From positions 53,232-117,231 of the forward strand of contig NZ_BONO01000012.1 of the NCBI RefSeq assembly GCF_016862755.1: a stretch of DNA of 64,000 nucleotides, written 5' to 3'. Below, in pieces: positions 60,850 to 64,000 of the stretch (position 1 is its first letter; every line of letters begins with the position of its first letter). This DNA comes from Cellulomonas pakistanensis. GTDB lineage: Bacteria; Actinomycetota; Actinomycetes; Actinomycetales; Cellulomonadaceae. The notes beneath the pieces were generated by a model, which was not told the origin of the DNA, did not search any database, and saw only the letters and a program-made list of their open reading frames with translations. The position numbers and the translations under genes are program-made.

Positions 60850-61455
60850 ATGAGCCTCGACGGCATCGCGTCGATCAACCAGCGCATCAGCGCCATCCAG
60901 GCGACCATCGGGTCGCTCGCGCCGGCGTCCACGACCACGTCCGCGGCGTCGACGCAGTTCGCGCAGGCGCTCGCCCTGGCCGTCGACGGCACCGGCACCG
61001 CGTCCGGCGCGACCGCGTCGGGCGCCGGCGCCGCGGCCCCGGCGAGCACCGCCCGGAACGCCGACGGCGTCCCCGTCGCGCTCGCCGGCTACGGCAACGG
61101 GAAGATCCCCGCCGACGCCCTGCACGAGGTCGGCACGACCGGGCACCGCCTGTGGGCCCCCGCGGCCGACGCGCTCGAGACGCTCATCGCCGACGCCGCG
61201 CGCGACGGCGTGACGATCGGCATCACCGACTCGTACCGGTCCTACGAGGCGCAGGTCGACGTCGCGGCCCGCAAGGGCCTGTACTCCCAGGGCGGGCTGG
61301 CGGCCGTGCCCGGGACGAGCGACCACGGCTGGGGCATGGCCGTCGACCTGCGCCTGGACGACGCGGCGCAGTCGTGGATGCGCGCGAACGGCGGCCGGTA
61401 CGGCTTCGTCGAGGACACCCCGCGCGAGCCCTGGCACTGGGCCTACGAGGGCTGA
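60850..61455 (+). CDS. M15 family D-alanyl-D-alanine carboxypeptidase-like peptidase
   Basis: A 201-residue peptidase with a VanY-type domain: GVTIGITDSYRSYEAQVDVA, SDHGWGMAVDLRLDDAAQSW (zinc His and Asp) and the PWHWAYEG end with the third zinc His. It has no signal peptide; instead the N terminus SLDGIASINQRISAIQATIG followed by FAQAL resembles the head of flagellum-associated wall hydrolases (FlgJ-like) in actinobacteria, suggesting export by the flagellar route. No flagellar gene is in the window. It converges on the chemoreceptor gene across a long hairpin. Confidence 0.88.
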   Translation: MSLDGIASINQRISAIQATIGSLAPASTTTSAASTQFAQALALAVDGTGTASGATASGAGAAAPASTARNADGVPVALAGYGNGKIPADALHEVGTTGHRLWAPAADALETLIADAARDGVTIGITDSYRSYEAQVDVAARKGLYSQGGLAAVPGTSDHGWGMAVDLRLDDAAQSWMRANGGRYGFVEDTPREPWHWAYEG

Positions 61456-61478
61456 CGCCCGCCCGCCAGACACCCGAC

Positions 61479-61540
61479 CGTCGAGTGGAAGATCCGGCCC
61501 GACACGCCGACGCGTGTCCGGCCGGATCTTCCACTCGACG
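61479..61540. repeat. Long intergenic hairpin (28-base arms)
   Basis: Arms 61479-61506 and 61513-61540 are complementary with one mismatch and a six-base loop. It carries GATCCGGCC (as at 38024) and GACACG/CGTGTC (as at 3636 and 56580). Between convergent genes, so also a likely bidirectional terminator. Confidence 0.85.
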
Positions 61541-61560
61541 AGGACCCGGGGACGAGGGCG

Positions 61561-63108
61561 TCAGTCGAGGATCGCGCGGGTCACGGCGACCTGCTCCGTG
61601 AGCACCCCGCCGATCGTCTGCTGCGTCTCGTTGATCCGCTCGACGACCCCGCCGATCTTCGCGAGCGACGTGATCACCCCGTCGACCTGCTGCTGGATCG
61701 TCCGCACCTTGTCCCCGACCTGCGTGGTGGCGGCGGCCGTCTCGTTCGCGAGCTCCTTGACCTCGTGCGCGACGACGGCGAAGCCGCGTCCCGCCTCGCC
61801 CGCGCGCGCCGCCTCGATCGTGGCGTTGAGCGCGAGCAGGTTGGTCTGCGCGGCGATGCCCTGGATGACGGTGACGACCTGGCCGATCTCGGCGCTGGAC
61901 TCCCCGAGCCCGGCGACCTCCTGGTTCGCCTCGTGCGCGATCCGCTGCCCGTCGGTCGCGACGGTCGTCGCGGCGAGCACGTTGCGCTCGACCTCCTGGA
62001 TCGAGGTCACCAGCTCCTCGCCGGCCGTCCGCAGCCGGGCCGCGCCCGCGTGCCGTTCCAGCGCCTGCGCGACCAGGAACGCGGTGTTCCGCAGCGCGTC
62101 GGCGCGCCCCTGCGACAGCTCGAGGGTCCGGGTGGCGAAGAAGTCCATGGTGCCGACGACGCGGCCACCCACGATGATCGGCAGGCAGACGCCCGACTTC
62201 ACGCCGACCCGCTGGGCTGCGGGCGCGCGCACGCAGTCCGTGAGCTCGCCGAGGTCGGCCACGAACACCAGGTCGCGCGCCCGCCAGGCGCGCCCGGCCA
62301 GGCCGACGCCCTCGCGGAACGAGGCCGCCCGGGTGACCTCGCGGAACTCGGCGCCCGCGTCGCCCGACTCCTGGACGAAGGTCAGGGCGCGCTGCTCCTC
62401 GTCCACGCGCCAGTACGACCCGTAGGCCCACTCGAAGCCGCCGCGGATCGCGTCGAGCGCGCGGGTGAGGGACTCCTCGGCGGTCGGGGCGCTCGTGACC
62501 TCGTGGATCACGCGGTTGACGGCCTCGATGTCCTGCAGCGCCTCCGTCTGCCGCTCGGCGGTCGCGACGCGCTCGATCGCCTGGGACACCAGGACCCCGA
62601 TGCTGCGCAACGTCGCGAGCCGCTGCGGGGACGGGCTCAGGGTCTCGGTGGTGAAGAAGTCCATCGTCCCCGTGACCACGCCGTTCTCGGTCAGCGGGAA
62701 GCAGATGCCGGACCGGACGCCCGCGCGCTGCGCGGCGGGTGCGCGCACGCAGTCGGTGAGCTCGCCCAGGTCGGCCACGAACACGAGGTCGCGGTGCCGC
62801 CAGGCCCGCCCGGACAGCCCGACGCCCTCGGAGAACGACGCCGCCCGGGTCACCCGCCGGAACTCCTCGCCGGCGTCCCCCGACTCCTGGATGAAATGCA
62901 GGGAGCGGTCGCCCTCGACGCGCCAGTACGACCCGTAGGCCCAGTCGAAGCGCTCGCGCACGACGTCGAGCGCCTTGCGGACCGCCTCCTCGGACGTGGT
63001 GGCGCCGGCGAGCGCGTGCACGACGGCGGTCACGGCGTCGATGTTGGCGCGGGACTCGGTGAGCTCGGTGACCGCGGTCGGCGGCTGCGGGCGGGTGCGG
63101 GTGAACAC
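61561..63108 (-). CDS. Soluble methyl-accepting chemotaxis-type receptor with tandem GAF domains
   Basis: A 515-residue protein without membrane segments. GAF 1 is about residues 30-180 and GAF 2 about 200-352; they are near copies offset by about 170 residues (for example AYGSYWRV and LVFVADLGELTDCVRAPAAQ in both). The C terminus is an MCP signalling domain with the hairpin tip IAAQTNLLALNATIEAARAG and GFAVVAHEVKELANETAAAT, which binds CheA/CheW. GTG 63108 has GAGGAG five bases upstream. Likely a cytoplasmic receptor for a small ligand or redox cue (two conserved Cys per GAF). Confidence 0.92.
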   Translation of the reverse strand: MFTRTRPQPPTAVTELTESRANIDAVTAVVHALAGATTSEEAVRKALDVVRERFDWAYGSYWRVEGDRSLHFIQESGDAGEEFRRVTRAASFSEGVGLSGRAWRHRDLVFVADLGELTDCVRAPAAQRAGVRSGICFPLTENGVVTGTMDFFTTETLSPSPQRLATLRSIGVLVSQAIERVATAERQTEALQDIEAVNRVIHEVTSAPTAEESLTRALDAIRGGFEWAYGSYWRVDEEQRALTFVQESGDAGAEFREVTRAASFREGVGLAGRAWRARDLVFVADLGELTDCVRAPAAQRVGVKSGVCLPIIVGGRVVGTMDFFATRTLELSQGRADALRNTAFLVAQALERHAGAARLRTAGEELVTSIQEVERNVLAATTVATDGQRIAHEANQEVAGLGESSAEIGQVVTVIQGIAAQTNLLALNATIEAARAGEAGRGFAVVAHEVKELANETAAATTQVGDKVRTIQQQVDGVITSLAKIGGVVERINETQQTIGGVLTEQVAVTRAILD

Positions 63109-63224
63109 GTGGCTCCTCGTGGGTCGGTACCCCCTGGCGAGAGAACCATCGACGCCCACGGGACCCGCGTGAGCGGATCGCACGCGACGAACCGGGTGAT
63201 TCGGGCAAACGCGGCCGTACGGGC

Positions 63225-63821
63225 TCAGGCGCCGGGCGCGCCCTCCGCGCCCTCCGCGCCGCCGGCGGCGTCCTCGGCGGGGTCCTCGGGCACGATCACG
63301 CGCGCGCCGAGGTCCCACGGCTGGAAGACCCGCTCCCCGTCCATCCGGAACCGCAGCGCGCGCTCGGTGCGCACCCGCGGGAGTAGCGCGGGGTCGCCCG
63401 ACGGCTCCGCGACGGCGGCCGCGGGGGCGGTCGCGGGCGCGCGGCCGGCCACGGCGGGCGCGGGGGCGGGCGGGGGCGCGGTCGGCGCGTCGTCCGCCCG
63501 GTCCGCGCCGTCCCCCAGCAGCACCTCGTCGAGCGCGCGGTACCGGAACCCGGCCTGCCGCCGGTTCCGCTCGATCCACATCGTCAGGAGGTCGAGCACC
63601 TCGGTCTCGAGGTGCGCCGGACGCCGCTGCGCCTCGCGCCGCCGGCTGACCAGCCCGGCCTGCTCGAGCACCCGCAGGTGCTTGGAGACGGCCTGCGGGG
63701 AGACGGCGTACGGGGCGGCGAGCTCCCCCACGGTGGCGTCCCCCTGCGCGAGCCGGGTGACGAGGTCCCGGCGGAGCGGGTCGGCCAGCGCAGAGAGCAC
63801 CTGCGACAGCGGGTCGGCCAC
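63225..63821 (-). CDS. ArsR-like winged-helix regulator with long C-terminal extension
   Basis: A 198-residue protein. Residues 1-95 are an ArsR/HTH_20 winged helix: LSQVLSALADPLRRDLVTRL, GELAAPYAVSPQAVSKHLRV and LEQAGLVSRRREAQRRPAHL. The domain ends near WIERNRRQAGFRYRALDEVL. An Ala/Pro/Glu extension follows, of no recognisable fold except LRFRMDGERVFQPWDLGARV. GTG 63821 has GGAGG seven bases upstream. Target genes are not adjacent. It is the last gene recognised in the window. Confidence 0.85.
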   Translation of the reverse strand: MADPLSQVLSALADPLRRDLVTRLAQGDATVGELAAPYAVSPQAVSKHLRVLEQAGLVSRRREAQRRPAHLETEVLDLLTMWIERNRRQAGFRYRALDEVLLGDGADRADDAPTAPPPAPAPAVAGRAPATAPAAAVAEPSGDPALLPRVRTERALRFRMDGERVFQPWDLGARVIVPEDPAEDAAGGAEGAEGAPGA

Positions 63822-64000
63822 GGGAGGTCCTCCGGTCGGGTGGGTGGGTGAGGCGCCGCCGCAGCGTGCCACGCCGACCGGCACCCTGACAACCGGGCGG
63901 TTGCGCAACGGCGCGGTCGCGGGTCCGCCCGGCAGGCGGTGCGCCACCCCGGCACGGCGGCGGCCGCGGGCCGGACGGTGGATACCCGTCCGGCGCCGCG
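63822..64000. other. Window end without recognised gene
   Basis: About 180 bases upstream of the ArsR-like gene up to the window edge. It must contain that gene's promoter. No start or conserved coding stretch is seen; the short plus-strand frame here is the antisense of the regulator. Confidence 0.4.

Noticed and set aside
63612..63851. Plus-strand ORF near the right end
   Set aside because: Antisense to the conserved HTH of the ArsR-like regulator.

Overview
The window is very GC-rich actinobacterial chromosome (well above 70 % G+C by eye). It has abundant GTG starts and a few TTG starts, many 4-base NTGA gene overlaps, and several genes whose -10-like box lies 5-7 bases before the start codon (leaderless style). 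Gene content points to a Micrococcales member close to Cellulomonas: C50 carotenoid genes, GH8, GH3 and GH36 glycosidases, a class F sortase, Kdp with KdpF, and PASTA-type penicillin-binding protein. The genus is an inference. No phage, transposon or CRISPR array was seen.

Layout. 1-3.7 kb: tail of an ECF sigma factor, then glutaminase coupled to an MFS exporter. 3.8-12.5 kb: a DedA protein, then the kdp potassium system on the minus strand (27-codon membrane ORF, kdpF, A, B, C, D, E), nearly every gene overlapping or abutting the next. 12.7-20.5 kb: a plus-strand cell-surface glycan block with a GtrA protein, a processive-type GT2, a GT39, a DUF4397 surface protein, a GH8 hydrolase, a class F sortase and polyprenyl-phosphate mannose synthase. 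20.6-24.5 kb: an Rcp1-type response regulator, a GH3 enzyme and an operon of small membrane proteins, one apparently frameshifted. 24.7-31 kb: tRNA-Lys, a DUF222/HNH protein, trpS behind a Trp-Trp-Trp leader peptide and attenuator-like hairpin, a GNAT acetyltransferase and a transglutaminase-domain protein.

31-43.8 kb: GH36 alpha-galactosidase, RtcB with a coupled membrane protein, small membrane proteins, ArsR/SRPBCC and TetR/VOC units with visible palindromic operators, a HesB-like protein without cysteines and an MscS channel. 43.9-49.5 kb: a complete C50 carotenoid operon (crtE-B-I-Ye-Yf-Eb) in which every junction is a 4-base overlap, preceded by a 30-bp perfect palindrome. 49.7-57.4 kb: GalE, an LLM oxidoreductase, a zinicin-like peptidase, tRNA-Glu/Asp/Phe, and a histidine kinase coupled to a rare receiver-PIG-L deacetylase fusion, then a STAS protein and small genes. 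57.4-64 kb: bifunctional PBP with PASTA, a lipoprotein, an M15 peptidase, a soluble chemoreceptor with two near-identical GAF domains and an ArsR-like regulator.

Items most worth following up: the REC-PIG-L/kinase pair, the trpS leader-attenuator, the crt palindrome, the extra small ORF before kdpF, the frameshifted small membrane gene, the glycan/GH8/sortase block, and a dispersed family of long perfect intergenic hairpins that share sequence modules.
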